Shown here: one piece after another, positions 47,257 through 60,800 of the stretch
Layout: every line of letters begins with the position of its first letter
How positions within the stretch are numbered: the stretch's first letter is position 1
Source: Dryas octopetala
Lineage: Eukaryota > Streptophyta > Magnoliopsida > Rosales > Rosaceae
Direction of reading: 5' to 3'
DNA: 64,000 bases
Assembly: GCA_963921425.1 (NCBI GenBank)
Contig: OY992834.1
Coordinates: 10,213,271-10,277,270, forward strand
The notes under the pieces: model-generated
What the model was told of the DNA's origin: nothing
Seen by the model: only the letters and a program-made list of their open reading frames with translations
Database searches by the model: none
Made by a program: the position numbers and the translations under genes

Positions 47257-48271
47257 TTGACCAAAGGTGGGACCTTTGTTGAAAAATGTTATATGTATAA
47301 TGGAATGTTCAAACTCAATCTCAATAAAATTTCTATTCGTTCTGTTTATATGCTTGATTCGTTATCTTTATGGCATAATATATTAGGTCATGTTAATATT
47401 AAAAAGATAAATGATATGTCTAATCTTGAATTGATTCCAAAGCATGTGAATGATTTGAATGATAAGTGTGTTACCTGTTTGCATACCAAGATTACTAGAA
47501 AATCTTTTCCTAAGATAGAAAGAACTTCTACTTTATTGCAACTTATTCATAGTGATGTTTGTGATCTGCATAGTACACCCACAAGAGGAAATAAGAAATA
47601 TTTCGTTACTTTTATAGATGATTTTAATAGGTTTTGCTATGTTTATCTTATGCATTCTAAGGATGAAGTGTTAGAAAAATTTAAGATTTTTAAGAATGAA
47701 GTAGAAAACCTTTGTGAAACAAAAATCAAGTATCTTAGATCTAATAGAGGTGGAGAATTTCATTTTCCATCTTATTGTGAATCCGTTGGAATTGTGCATG
47801 AAACTTCTATTGCATATACACCACAACAAAACGGTGTGGCAGAAAGGAAAAACAGGACTCATGTGGAAATGGTTAATGCCATGATGTTGAATTCAAACCT
47901 TAGTAGGTTATTGGGGAGAGGCAATGCTAATGGCATACCATCTCTTGAATAGAGTTCCTACCAAGAAACTAAAGGTCACACCATATGAACTATGGTTCAA
48001 AAGAAAACCAAATCTAAGTTATCTTAGAGTTTGGGGGTGTAGAGCAATCGTAAGGTTACCCGAACAAAAAATAAAGAAGTTAGGACCTAAAGTTATTGAA
48101 TGCATATTTTTGGGATATGCAGCACATAGCAAAGACTATCGGTTTCTTGTCATAGAACCTAATGACTCCATAGGGGTCAATACCGTGATTGAATCTAGAG
48201 ATGCTGAATTTTGTGAAAATAGATTCATGTCTATTTTAAAGGATACGAATGAAGTGGTGGATGATCCATAA
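47257..48271 (+). pseudogene. copia integrase, frameshifted, second catalytic Asp changed
   Basis: Has the GAG-pre-integrase zinc motif (LWHNILGHVN...CVTCLHTK) and the integrase core with first Asp in LIHSDVCDLH and Glu in NGVAERKNR. The second catalytic Asp, normally in LRSDxGGEF, is Asn here (AAT at 47743-47745). The frame shifts between about 47920 and 47952 and then continues as ELWFKRKPNLSYLRVWGC to a stop at 48269-48271. Confidence 0.9.
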
Positions 48272-50006
48272 AGGAATGAAAATATTTTACCAAATCTTTC
48301 TGAAACACCACCAATTGATAATGAAGAATCTTTTGAACCTAGAAGGAGCAAAAGAAGAAGGACTGAAAAATCCTTTGGTCCAGATTTTATCGTGTACCTT
48401 GTCGAAGGTACAAAAAACTCCCATAGTAAACAAACTATGATTACACCAAGTGTAGAGTCAAATCCTCTAGCATTTGAGGAAGCCATGAAATCTCAAGACT
48501 CTGCTTTCTGGAAGGAAGCAATAAATGATGAGATGGACTCGATCATGGGAAACCAAACATGGAAGTTAGTTGATTTACCCCCTGGTTCAAAACCTATAGG
48601 GTGTAAATGGATTTTCAAAAAGAAACTTAAAGTAAATGGAACTATTGACAAGTTCAAGGCAAGATTAGTTGCCAAAGGCTTTACACAAAAAATAAGGCAT
48701 AGACTACTTCGATACCTATGCTCCAGTTTCCAGAACTGCAACTATAAGAATGCTAATTGCATTAGCATCTATATACAAATTTGAGATTCACCAAATGAAT
48801 GTTAAAACTGCATTCCTAAATGGTGAATTAGATGAAGAAATTTACATGAACCAACCCAAAGGTTTTGTCATGACTGGACAAGAACACAAGGTATGTAAAT
48901 TGGTTAAATCATTATATGGTTTAAAACAAGCGCCAAAGCAGTGGCATGAAAAGTTTGATAAAGTGATTGTATCCAATGGTTTTAGGATACACGAATCAGA
49001 CAAATGCGTTTATAGTAAGTTCCAAAAAGATAAAGGAGTAATTATTTGCTTGTATGTGGATGACATGTTAATCTTTGGAACGGATATGGAATCTATAAAC
49101 AAAACAAAAGAATTTTTGTCATCAAGCTTTGATATGAAAGATATGAGCAGCGCCGATGTAATTCTTGGCATGAGAATCAAAAGATGTAATGATGGATTGA
49201 TGTTGACACAATCACATTACATAGAAAAGATACTAAAGAGATTCAATTTCTTTGATTCAAATCCAGTATCAACACCTTTTGATCCAAATATAAAGTTATC
49301 TCCTAACAAAGGTAGGGATGTGAATCAATTAGAATATTCTAAAATGATTGGTTGTTTAATGTATGCAATGACATGTACTAGGCCGGATATTGCATTCGCA
49401 GTGAGTAAACTAAGTAGATTTACTTGTTGTCCTAGTGAATTGCATTGGAATGCACTTACAAGAATATTTAAATATCTAAAGGGTACTTTGGATTATGGAA
49501 TTTGGTATAGTGGATATCCTAATGTATTAGAAGGATATACTGATGCCAATTGGATAAATGATTTTGAAGATCATAAGTCTACAAGTGGCTGGATTTTTTT
49601 ACTCGGTGGAGGAGCCATATCTTGGGGTTCAAAAAAACAAACATGCATATCGGACTCCACCATGGCAGCTGAATTTGTAGCCTTGGCTTCTTGTAGTAAA
49701 TAAGCCGAATGGTTAAGAAACTTATTAATAGAGATTCCAGTTTGGTCTAAACCAATGCCTCTTATCTCTATTCATTGTGATAGTCAAGCAACACTATCAA
49801 GGGCTTATTGTCAAGTTTATAATAGTAAATCTAAGCATATTGGCCTAAGGCATAGTTCTGTGAGGCAAATGATTACTGATGGAGTTATAACCATCAATTT
49901 TGTAAGATCATGTCAAAACTTGGCTGATCCATTAACCAAAGGACTTGCAAGGGATATGGTGTGGAAGACATCAAAAGGGATGAGGTTAAAGTCCACTCCT
50001 ATATGA
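48272..50006 (+). pseudogene. copia reverse transcriptase and RNase H, frameshifted
   Basis: The reverse transcriptase starts near 48460 (FWKEAINDEMDSI, CKWIFKKK) and shifts frame at about 48690-48720. It continues with the polymerase motif CLYVDDMLIF (49048-49077). RNase H follows, with WIFLLGGGAISWGSKKQ, DSTMAAEFVAL and HCDSQATL, and a stop at 49701-49703 splits it before the final segment (49755-50006, ADPLTKGLARD). Confidence 0.92.
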
Positions 50007-50599
50007 TTACCAATGGTGGAAACTCAACTCGAACTCTTGAAACATCAAGTCTTTGAGTTCAATGAGCAAAGTACATCATATGATTGTAATCGCAAGCATT
50101 TAGTGTTGTCATTTTGAATGACACACTCTAATTATTTTTCCATCCAAAGTTAAAGTGCTTGGTACCTGTTATGTACGAAAGAGGGTGAGTTACAACTCTT
50201 AATAGATATGACTGAAAGTACTTGAGTTACAGGGGTACTACATGTCTACCTATATGCGTGTAGGAGGTGGTGCCGCTTCCTATGAGACAAGGACTTGTCA
50301 CTACAGCACGCATGAAAATGGGTATAAACACAAGGCCAATCCACGTGTCGGTTTATAAACACACAAAAAGGGTTGCAAAGTTTTGTGTGTGAAATATGTC
50401 TGGTTAATCATATAAGATCGAAAGTTCAAAGCAATGCTACTTCTCTATCTTGATTAATTTTGATATGTTTTCACTAAGTTAAAGTTCAAGTCCAAAAGAC
50501 ACTTTAATTTATGCACAACGCTTTCAAGAAATTGCTCAAGTAAGTTTTTAAATGTTTTTAAAATTTGAGTCGTTTTATATTTTGAAAATGGTGGAGGAT
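50007..50599 (+). other. Untranslated 3' region of the copia element
   Basis: Lies between the end of the RNase H frame and the 3' LTR and ends in the polypurine tract. No frame of interest. Confidence 0.7.
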
Positions 50600-51169
50600 T
50601 GTTAGATAATTTTCAAATATTTGTAATTTGAATTGAATCAATGTGTCATTTGGGAAAGGTTACTAAACTTTCTGTAGAGGTTTTATATTCATAGAGTCAT
50701 AACCTTTCATGAAAATGTATGATTCAAATGGTATCATACCTCTTGAATAAATATTTCAAATGTATGGTTGCTATACCATTTCAGAAAGGGCACATTGGAT
50801 TCATTATAAAATGAGAAGTTCTCTGCATAATTTTTTACAGAAAAAACAATTATTATCTCATTCTCCATATTTTCACCAAAATCAAATACAAAGAACTAAT
50901 TTCTGCAGTTTTAGTTCTTTGTAAAACTTGAGTATTCTTGTTATATTCATTTGTGTGTTTGGTTTGTTTTTGGTTGTGTAGAACATTAACAAACAATAGT
51001 TTTACTAAGCTTCATTGTATTCACAAGGCATATTTGCAAATCCCTCTACACACAAGAAGTGGGGGCAAATATTGTCTGAAAGAAAGCGTTGTTCAACGTG
51101 TCTTGAAGCAAGTTTCTATCATCCTTTCAGCAGCCACAACTTACAAGAACTCCAACAAATTTTCCAACA
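50600..51169 (+). repeat. 3' LTR of the plus-strand copia element
   Basis: 570 bp, TGTTAG...CCAACA, aligning along its length with 45509-46078. It is preceded by the purine-rich ATGGTGGAGGAT (50588-50599), the polypurine tract that primes plus-strand synthesis in copia elements. Confidence 0.94.
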
Positions 51170-52992
51170 TCTCTATCTTCAAGAATTTCTTTTGTATTTT
51201 GTCATCACTTTATGAAAGGGGGTGTTGCTTGGATTCTTTCTTTAAGGTATGAGATTAGGCTTTCAACCTCTCATTCTATTTATGCTTTTTTCATTCCAAA
51301 TTTTACAGTCCTTTTTGAATGGGATTGTGTACTTTCTATTGAGTTTTAAATGAGTTTTTTGGGTCAACTTTACTTTGTTATTATGTATGGTTAATTTGAA
51401 TAAAATTGAGATGGGTCTGAGTTGTTTTGCTGCTATGGATGAGTTTTTTTTAGATGGATCATGTCTGGGTTTATTTTTGGATTGAGTCTTTTTGTTTTCC
51501 TTTTTTGGTTTTTTTTTTTTGTATAGATATATATGGTTAATTTGTATAAAATTAAAATGGGTCTGAGTTTTTTTGCTGCTATGGTCAATAAAATCATAAA
51601 ACTACCACTCAAAACGTTGCTAAATTCAAAAATTGAAATTAATGTGCACAAATGAAGAGGAAGAAGGTGAAGAACCAAGTAATAAATTGTCTATATCTTG
51701 GGTCCTAGGTCGGTCAGCCATCCAGTACAACGAGTGTCAAGTAATATCCATATATTTAGTGGTGTACATTGAGAATAAGAGCCAAACAAATTTTCTCTTT
51801 GATTGCCATCTCAACTGGCAATCAAAGTCAGAGCATGTCCTAATTCTATATTTATTATTACTAGTATTGTATGGATATTAACAAATATAAACAACCCAGG
51901 AGAAAGAAAACATGGTTTAAGAGATCAATAGAATGAATAAATAGTCTATGCAGACCTTGGGGTTGGCAACCTTGGACCAAAAAAAAGAAAACCACTCTTA
52001 GCAACCCATCCTTTTGTGTTATCCTTTGATTCCCCGTGAATATATATTTGCATATGGATGTGAATTCATGTATGCTTTGGTTCATCATCATTTATGTGTG
52101 TTTGTCCTATCAGTTTGATCATAGACTATTCATTCCTTCATTCATTCTATTTAACTCTTGGATTAAAATTATGCTTAAAGCTAGCTAGGAGTTGATGATG
52201 GTAATAGAAAGATCAAGGTGGATATCACAGATTTTCACATTCTTCTTACTTACTTGACAATGCATAATTAAATGGCTCAGGTGTCTTGCTTTGGAGGAAA
52301 AAGATGCAGATATGCTATCAAAAGTTATTCCTTGGTGGGGTGTTAGAAGGTAGAAAGAGGTGAGAATTCAAGTTATGGTAAATGCATTCTAACAGGGGAC
52401 TAAAATTACTTCTCAATGGAGTGTCAACTTTCAATCTACATCTACAAGGTTGGGTTGTAGAGTCAAAATATCATTTGTTAAAGGGTTGTAAATGCTCTTA
52501 ATATTATATAGTTGTCTATGAAAGTACAGTGCTAATGCTTTTTAGGATGCTATATATCATCTATAGCTTTGTTAATTTGGACAATGAAATATATTATTTA
52601 ACTGCTGATATTTTTTTTTTATTAATTACCATAAGTGCTGGAATTTTACTTTCTTATTTGTTACTCTTCATTTTAGGGATTTTTCTCATAGGAAACTTGG
52701 CCTGGGGGATAACATGCAGCAAGTTAATTACATAACTTCTAAAGAACATTACAAGTAAGTTCCTTCATCCTACTTTATATACACCTACACATGAAACTCA
52801 TTTTCTTTATAAATTCCAATAAAATATTTTATTTTGGGAAAGCTTTATCACTGGATCCAGATAAGAACAAATTAACATTGCAATTTGGTGACTTCTTTGA
52901 AACATTGCAATTTTATCTCATCTTATCTTGTGTGCATATGTTGGTGACTTCTTTGAAAAAAAAATTCATTTTTTTTTTCTTGCTAAATAGAA
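51170..52992. other. Intergenic between copia element and Myb-like pseudogene
   Basis: AT-rich. It contains a short imperfect direct repeat (ATATGGTTAATTTGTATAAAA near 51530, similar to 51385) and a perfect 11-bp hairpin at 51798-51826. No gene recognised. Confidence 0.55.
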
Positions 52993-54012
52993 ATGTCTAA
53001 GAATATAGTTAAGTCATCACAAGATGAATCGATGGAAGAAAATGAGAAACATGGAAAGGCACATTGGGATGATGCTGTTGTTGATGCATTTGTCAAAATT
53101 TGTGTTAATGAGACATTAGCTGGAAATCGCAAATGTGGTCATTTTAGTAAGCCTGGATGGAAAAATGTTATTAAAAAATTTAATGATCTTACTCAAAGGA
53201 CCTACACCTTTAAACAACTCAAGAACAAATGGACTGCTCTCAAGAAAGAATGGCAAATATAGATATCTTTGGTTGGAAAAGAGACTGGCTTAGGGTGGGA
53301 TAATGCGAAGCAAACTATCAAGGCTACTAACGAATGGTGGGACAAACAATTAAAGGTGAATTTGTTATCTTTGTTACAACTAAGTTAGTTCTTAAACCAA
53401 ATACTTAATTTATAGTTTTGCATGAATTTTATTAATTTTAGTTCATATTATTGTAGGAGAATCCTGATGCTGGAAAATTTCAAAAAAATGGATTGAGGAA
53501 TGCTGATCAATTAGACATTTTGTTTAAAGATATTGCTATTACAGGTGAATGTGCTTGGGCATCCTCGCCAAGGTTTAGGGGCACATGATGTTGACAATGA
53601 TCAAATTCTGGGAGAACGAATTGACAAGGTTATGGTAGATGGTCAAGATGACCAAGAGTACGCTATAGAGTTTAATAATGGACTTGAGAATACAATTGAA
53701 ACAAACACTTTTTCCCCAAATACTGAGACTGCTACACATGATAATGAGAAAAAAAGGAAAGAAGACTATAAGAAACCTTCAATTGGAGTTAAGGTGTCGA
53801 AGCAATTAGATGCTCTTATGAATGCAGTAGCAAATCGGAGTAGCACCTCTAGCAACAAAGACAAGCCTAGTTGTAGCATTCAGGAAGTGATGGAAGTTGT
53901 TGACGGAATGGCTGAAATTGTTAATGATGGGGAGCTTTTTATAAAAGCAGCAGATATCTTAACTGAAAGGAAGAATAGAGAAATGTTTGTTGTGTTAAAG
54001 CAATCAGATTGA
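52993..54012 (+). pseudogene. Myb/SANT-like (L10-interacting MYB-type) protein, disrupted
   Basis: Exon 1 (52993-53355) encodes a Myb/SANT-like DNA-binding domain with the spaced tryptophans of this family (HWDDAVVDAF, PGWKNVIKKFN, LKNKWTALKKEW) and continues to GLGWDNAKQTI. An in-frame TAG at 53260-53262 interrupts it, one codon after QI where relatives have Trp. A GT-AG intron (53356-53456) leads to exon 2 (ENPDAGKFQKNG), whose frame is lost around 53540-53590 and resumes one frame over, running to TGA at 54010-54012. This family resembles the Myb-like ORF1 of PIF/Harbinger transposons and LIMYB proteins. With a stop and a frameshift it is probably a pseudogene. Confidence 0.82.
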
Positions 54013-54313
54013 CAAATTATGTGGCTGAAAAGCAAGAAAGTTTAATGTGGCTCACCTATTAGTTTATTAATTGTCATTTTTCTTAAGGATTATTGTATTA
54101 TTTACTTTTGTCATTTATTTTGGTCCAATTATTAGATGATGGATTCTATTGAACAATAATTTTTATTTGGATAATAAAATTTATAATGATGATTATGAGA
54201 TATTTTTATGTAATTTTAGTTTTGTGTACGTGCTATATGATTATGCTTTGTGATTGATGATTTGTTTATTACAGGTGTTTAATTTTTCCACCTTCTAAGT
54301 GTTTAGGAAAGCA
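54013..54313. other. Flank between Myb-like pseudogene and Helitron end
   Basis: About 300 bp of AT-rich 3' flank. The base next to the Helitron terminus is T when read on the minus strand, as expected for insertion between A and T. Confidence 0.6.
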
Positions 54314-54343
54314 CTAGGGTTCGTGCCCGCGCGATGCTGCGGG
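54314..54343 (-). other. Helitron 3' terminus with hairpin
   Basis: On the minus strand, CCCGC-AGCATCGC-GCGGG forms a 5-bp GC stem with an 8-nt loop (54343-54326). It is followed by CACGAACC and the terminal CTAG (54317-54314), and the next host base is T. This is the rolling-circle termination signal of Helitrons. Confidence 0.92.
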
Positions 54344-54819
54344 TCTGAAAAAGTTTTAAAATGTGTTTGAACGTTATAATATTTAAGTTTAAAATTTTGG
54401 AAATGTTGTTAAGGTTTGTTAAATTCATATTTAATGTAATTAAGTTATAGTTATGCGTCTGCAATATAAATACAGCAATAAACATAAATTAATTATTTGA
54501 AGCAATAAATAAACAAAGTATTTGTAATGAGAAAATGTGTAAAGACTCTATCACGTGAATTTTTTTAGAAGTGCATGGAAGTATGAAACTGTGAAGATAT
54601 GATAAATGTGCAGAACTGGAATAGTAGCATCAATGTTGCTGATGCATTTAAAGTTACAAAATGATGGTTGACAGTATGTTTTTTATGCTGGTTGCGAGAT
54701 TAAGATATTGCTGATATCTTAATAAAGCAAACAGCATGCGCAAAATATTACAACACTTGATTATAGAATTGTATGTGATACATAACAAAAAGAGCAAGAT
54801 GCACTGTTGAAGAGTTGTT

Positions 54820-57800
54820 TTATGGATCTGGAGAGGTTGATGTATGAGTTTGAGGAGATTTTTGTTCAAGATTGGGTGGTTGCTCATCCTCTTTGTTGTC
54901 TCCTGCAGGTGGATGCTCCTCTGTTGTGCTGAAAAATTAGAATATGTTATTTGTTAGGTGTACATGAATAGTAAAACTGTGACTGTGTGGAGTTAAGAAC
55001 AGTTGGTAGTTGAAAGTAATGTGAATTCAATTTTTCAGTAACATTATGATATTTTTGAATAGGAATTGAATGGTTTGAATGAATTGTGGATGTGAAAATA
55101 ATGTGGAGTATATGCTTTTTTCTGAAAACAATGTTGGCCTAAAAATAATTTGTCCAGCAGAGTATATAGTTTGTTTTCGCATAATAGATTAAGAATTGAT
55201 CTTTGGAAACTAATGATAAAGTAAATAAGCGTCAAAGATAAATGAATGATTGTAAGCAGTATTATTAAACCAGTTAGTTAACAAAAGAAATTGTGCAATG
55301 TTTCATCTAAAGTAGATAGTTGGGAGAAGGTATGTTGTGTGTTTGATGTTATCCAATATATTTTGGCATAGATTTAGTTATTTGATAATTATATTATTTT
55401 ATATAGCAGCTAAACTATTTTAAAGAAACATGGAAAAGAGATGGTTTAAAGGGAAAGAAATTTTAGAATTGTTTCCTATATTGGTATATTACTTGTAAGC
55501 TGATTTGAACAATTTCTTTGTTATATATATTGAGGAGATTATAAATGTTTGGAATTGTGAAATCAGCGAAAATGGTTTACAAAAGATAGATACACATACA
55601 CAGTGTTAAAACTTGTAGTTTCTTTTATTTCTAATATTTTTTCTATGTTTGTTTAAGATGGTTGAGTTGAAGAATACTGTGAATGAAGCAAAATTTATGT
55701 TGGTTTTGAATTAGGTTGGTTCTAATGTAATGAATAAAAATTAGAAATGAGATAATTTAATTGGAGTTGAATAAATTATGAATTATAAATAGCAGGGGGA
55801 TATATTCAAGAGTGTGTAGCATTGTGTAGGGAAAAACAAACCTGATTTTAGCTTTCTTTGCTGCTGGTTTAGTCCTCAATTGCTTGAGTGGAATATCGTC
55901 GAAAGTTGAATCAGATTGTTCTGGAGGATTTGGAGCATCACTTTCTTCAGCTTTTTCTTCAGTTTCACTAACACTTAATGAGATGCAAGGCAAAACAAAA
56001 ATGAAAAGCTGTTAATAAGTATTAGAGCTTGTGTGTAAGTTATAGGTAAAGAGTAAGAATACAAAAAAATGTAAATTATTGGAAGAGGAATTACCTTTGG
56101 TATTTTTTCCTTTGTTTTTTGATAGCGCTGAAAAGAGCTCTTCTGACTGTGAGGTTGGCTTTTGATATGGTTTTTTTCCTCAAATTGGTGGATGAGCTGG
56201 GAGTGGGTGTAACTGGAGCTATTTTAGCAGAAGGTGATGGGCTATGGAGAAGCAATTTTTCAGGTAATGGATTTTCTTTTGGAATGGGTACTTGCTCAGC
56301 AGGTGGAGTTGATGATGATTCAATCAGAAGGGGTTCTTCATCAAACACAGCATGTATAAGGAGATCATTCCTATTCAAATCACTTTTCAGGGTTCCAAAT
56401 CGAAGCTGAAAAATTTTTGCCTTTCCTCTCACGCGAAGCAGCGCCTCTGGAAATTGGTTTTGATCAACGAAACCACTTTCAACAACCAGATTGTAGCATG
56501 AAACCCGGAATAATTGTTCTGCTTGTTTTCCAATCACAATCACATTGGCCACATCAGTTTGGTCTGCAATTACAAAGCTTACTTTGAACCTGTAATTTCA
56601 ATTTGTTAGATGTTGCATCAATCAAGTATAATTGTTGAAATTAGTATAAATCATGTAAAGAAATTTCCACGTTAATAGCTGTTAATTATACCAAGGGATT
56701 GGATTGATTGCACTGTGCTTCGGGCAGATGAGTTTGTCATTTTGGGCAGTGATTCTTAGTTGTTTGAAGCAACTTGGGCAAGCTTTATACCACCATCCAG
56801 CATGCGTGTCAAAACGCGTGATTGTAGCTCTACAGGTAAGAATCTTATCCTGCATTAGATTTAGAGATAAAGAATAAGAGTTAAAGATAATTTAGATCAG
56901 AAAGGAAAATAAAGTTAATGAAAATTGTTAAATGTATTTTGTAAATAAGTGTTTACCTTGCAAAGTTGTGGATCAAGACGATTCAAAGCCTTGACAGTTA
57001 ATCTGTCAGTAGTTTCTAGCTGCTGAGGAGGTAGTCGTGGGGCTGTGGAAGGTGGTAAGATGTTGATAGGCATTGCAAAACCACGAAAACTGCAAGTTTC
57101 ATATTTAAAAAGGAATGAAAATTGTTAATTAAAAGGAAAAAAAAGTAACGTTTGTATAGTGAAAAAGTGTGAGAATCATACGCTAATTTATATGAATCAA
57201 TTTCTGGTATCTCTGGATTGAGGAAGATTGCAGTGGCATTGGTGCTGCTCAGAACTGGTTTTTCTACATGTTTATAAGAGGGTGAACTTATCATATTTAC
57301 TATAAGATTATAAATAAATTGAATAGGAAAAAGGATAAAACAATTGCTTATTTACTCTGGTATTCCTTGACTTTTAAACTGGTGAAAACAACGAACACTG
57401 GCGGTGGTAATTGTTGTACAGCTTCATGATCAAAGTCTTTGGCAGCATCACTCCATAGTGTAACTCTGATCTCATTTCTTCTACAGTAATAGAGATAAAA
57501 CAGCATGTGTAAGCATTAATATGAAAAATTTGAAAGTTGATAGACAGTTTTTAAGAATTTACCTCATATTCTCTATGTGAATTTCACACTTGTTCTCAAT
57601 CCTTGCGTTGTCAACCATCATGTGTTCCAAAGGTTGGATAGCAATTATCCGTCCCATTAAATCTGGTAATCATTGGCATGAGATGTTCAACAGTTTGAAT
57701 GATTTGAAATTGGATAAATGATATTTGAAAGATCTTTAAATTCAAATGATTTTTCACCAGTGTGAAAATTTAAACCTAGGAGAACTGATTTGACAGTTTG

Positions 57801-60800
57801 CCATGCATTTATTATGTTACTATTAGGAAGAATTCATAATTAAATGATAATTTGCATTTTGATAGTTGGAAAAAAACATAAAAGCAAATAATTAATTGAT
57901 ATGTTTGTAAAATAGGTAGCAGAATCAAATGACAGCACATAATTTTGTATTTGATGGCATTACAAAGTGAGCAAAGTTAAATAATTTATTGTATCTTGAA
58001 GCAAATAATGCAACTGAGAATTAGCAAATTCAACTTAAGTAAATTTGTAACCAAAACTATGACATTAAGTGTCATGATTACCTGTAAGAAGTGTATGGAC
58101 ATTGATCCGTGATGGAAGTTGACTGTAGTCAAGGAGGTGGAAACGATGGGTTGGGATGGCTGGGTGAATGGCTGTTAATTTTTTGAAATTTGTTCTCTCA
58201 TTGAAGATGAGCATTGCAACGTGAGGTACAATCTTGTAAGATGATCGATTGTTGACAGTATGGAAATGAGAAATCTCATAAACACACCCAGCCTCAATTT
58301 TTGGACCAACAATATCATAATCTATCTCTTTAATTGTTGCTTGGATTGCATCTCCCTTGATGGTGAGAGACAAAAATGGTTGGGAAAAAAATAATTTAAT
58401 AATGAATACATGGAAAGAAAAGTTAAAATATTCATAATAATGAATGAACAAAAGTAAGCTTGGTCTGGAAAATTGTTGAGAATAGATACATAGTTAAATT
58501 ATAAGGTATATAAGAAGGCAAAAAGTGGAATGACTTTTGTAGAGTAGGATTGAGCATAAAAAAAAAAGAAAAGCAGAAAGTGCAGTCTGTATTTTAAGAG
58601 ACTTAAAGTCATGCTTGAGAGGATTGTAGGTCCATTTTACGTTGGAGAATTCAGTTAAGGATACCTAATCAACAACAATACCTGAGGATATAACACATAT
58701 ATATCCTAAACAACAAAGTTGATAAACACATAGCATATTATGTTTCTTAAATACCTAATCACATAACCATATAAGACATATAATTCATAATATGTAATGG
58801 ATATATAACTTATAATATGTAATGGATATATAACTCATAATATGTAATATCCTTAACTCATAATACCTAGAATGTTTGTTAACTGCCACATAATCATATA
58901 ACATATATAACTCATAATATGTAATGGATATATAAAATTTTGGGTTCTTAAATATCTGAGGGCCTGAGATATATGGTTATTTGATTGGTTTGGCTATTTT
59001 TAAGAGCAGTGTTAGATATAACCAAGTTTTGAAGGGATTGAACTAATTGAAATTTGTAGTGTGAAATTAAATATTTTGCTGTGCACATGAGTATATTGGA
59101 TTAGAGAGTATGTTAAGTATAGAGTTGAGAAGATATTAGGATAGATGTTGGAATTTAAAATGGGAGTTACGGATTAAGAGTACTATGTTTTAATCAAAAA
59201 AGATAGGGTTGGTGAGCAAATAAAGTAAATCACATAAGCATCAGAGTTAAAATGATCATAAACGAAAATTATTATTGGACAATAAATTTTTTAAATGTGT
59301 TAGAGAAAATTAGTGGAAAAAATTTAGAATGATCAATAAGTATGGTCATGTTGTAAGGTTTACCAAAAAAATAAAAGAAAAAAACAAATGTTTAAAAACA
59401 CAAATTAATTAGAGAAGGAAACCAATTGAATTTTGGATTTGTTTGTGATTGGTTTACTCTTTAAATGGCTGTGGATGATAGTTCATGTTTTATACTTGCA
59501 GTATAAATTGAAGATATTGAATGTATTGAAATGGATATTATTTTAAGTGCGAGTTGTTTATAAGAGCTTATCATAATTGATTTAAATGATCAGGAATTTA
59601 AGGAATGCAATGTAATTTGAAAAGAGGAATGAAGTTAAGCTGAGAATTTGTGAACAATGTATAGAAAGATAATTTGCTAGTGTTAGGATATTGAAATTGT
59701 TAAGATGCTCGAAATTGTTAGTAATTTAGGAAGTTTAATTATAAGGGATTTTTTTAATTAATTGATGGTAGGTTTAATATGATTATGGAATAAAAGAGCT
59801 ATGAAATATGGAGTAAGGTTTTAAAAAAGAAGCGTAATGGAGTAAGGTTTTAAAAAATAAGCGCAAGTGCTGATTGGAATAAAAGGTATAAAAAGGTGGA
59901 CTGATGTAATTGGATAAATGTGGATGTATGAAGTGTTTAGAATGTAGAGATACATACAAAGGTTAAGAAATGTTCTAAAAGTCTATAAAATGTGTAGTAA
60001 GTGTATTACATTTATATGAAAGTTCTAATCTGTTTATTTGTATAAATATACAATATAATTAATTTGTAGATTGCACAGTCGATGCTGCCAATCAGGAGAT
60101 TGTATGGTAATGAAGGTAGAAAATTGCTGTGTCATCAATTTATAAATTGTTAATTTTTTTTATTTGGTTATTCATGGGTCATTTTGGCACAGGGGAGCAG
60201 TTTTAAATAAATGAGGGGCATGCAATAGCAAAACTGTCTGTGGGAATGTAGATTGACAATGCACTAAATAAATGGAGTAGTAAGTAATGTTATCATATGA
60301 ATCTTTTTGTGTTATGGGTAGATTTGTACTGAATTGTAACGAAGTGAATAAAAAGTATACTTCTTGTACTCATAGATGATTTCGAAAATTTGATAGTATT
60401 GTAGATAATAAGCAAGTGAAAAAGTGAATTGTAGTTTAGTTGTGGACTAACTAATAAGGAAGTGAAAAAGCGAAATGTAGTTTTGTTGGGTTTAGTTGAT
60501 AGCGTGTGTGCGGCAGAAAAGTATTTAGAATATTATCTAGGTCTCGTTTTTCATAAGGTGCTTTAGTTGGGTCTAGTTGAGATGACTTATTTTCGTGTAG
60601 AATTGTTATGGTAAGAGTTAAAATTTGGAAAAGTAATTTTCATTCAGTTAGTGATTGGATTGTGATGTGGAAGTTGCATTATTGTCAGGCAGTATTATAC
60701 ATTTACAGTTATGATTGCTGAAATGTTTGAGTTAATATATATATGTATATACATATATATATGAGCCAAATTAATAGTAAGGATATGATTAATAAGTAAT

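Larger units (their letters stand above)
45509..51169 (+). mobile_element. Complete but inactive Ty1-copia retrotransposon, 5.66 kb
   Basis: Two 570-bp LTRs flank gag, protease, integrase, reverse transcriptase and RNase H in copia order. The flanks are TCTCA (45504-45508) and TCTCT (51170-51174), a 5-bp target duplication with one difference. The coding region carries at least six stop codons and two frameshifts. By eye the LTRs differ at roughly 25-30 positions, so insertion is not recent. Confidence 0.96.

Noticed and set aside
56119..56409. Plus-strand frame of 96 codons
   Set aside because: Opposite strand of exon 8 of the RPA-like gene, which has domain and splice support.
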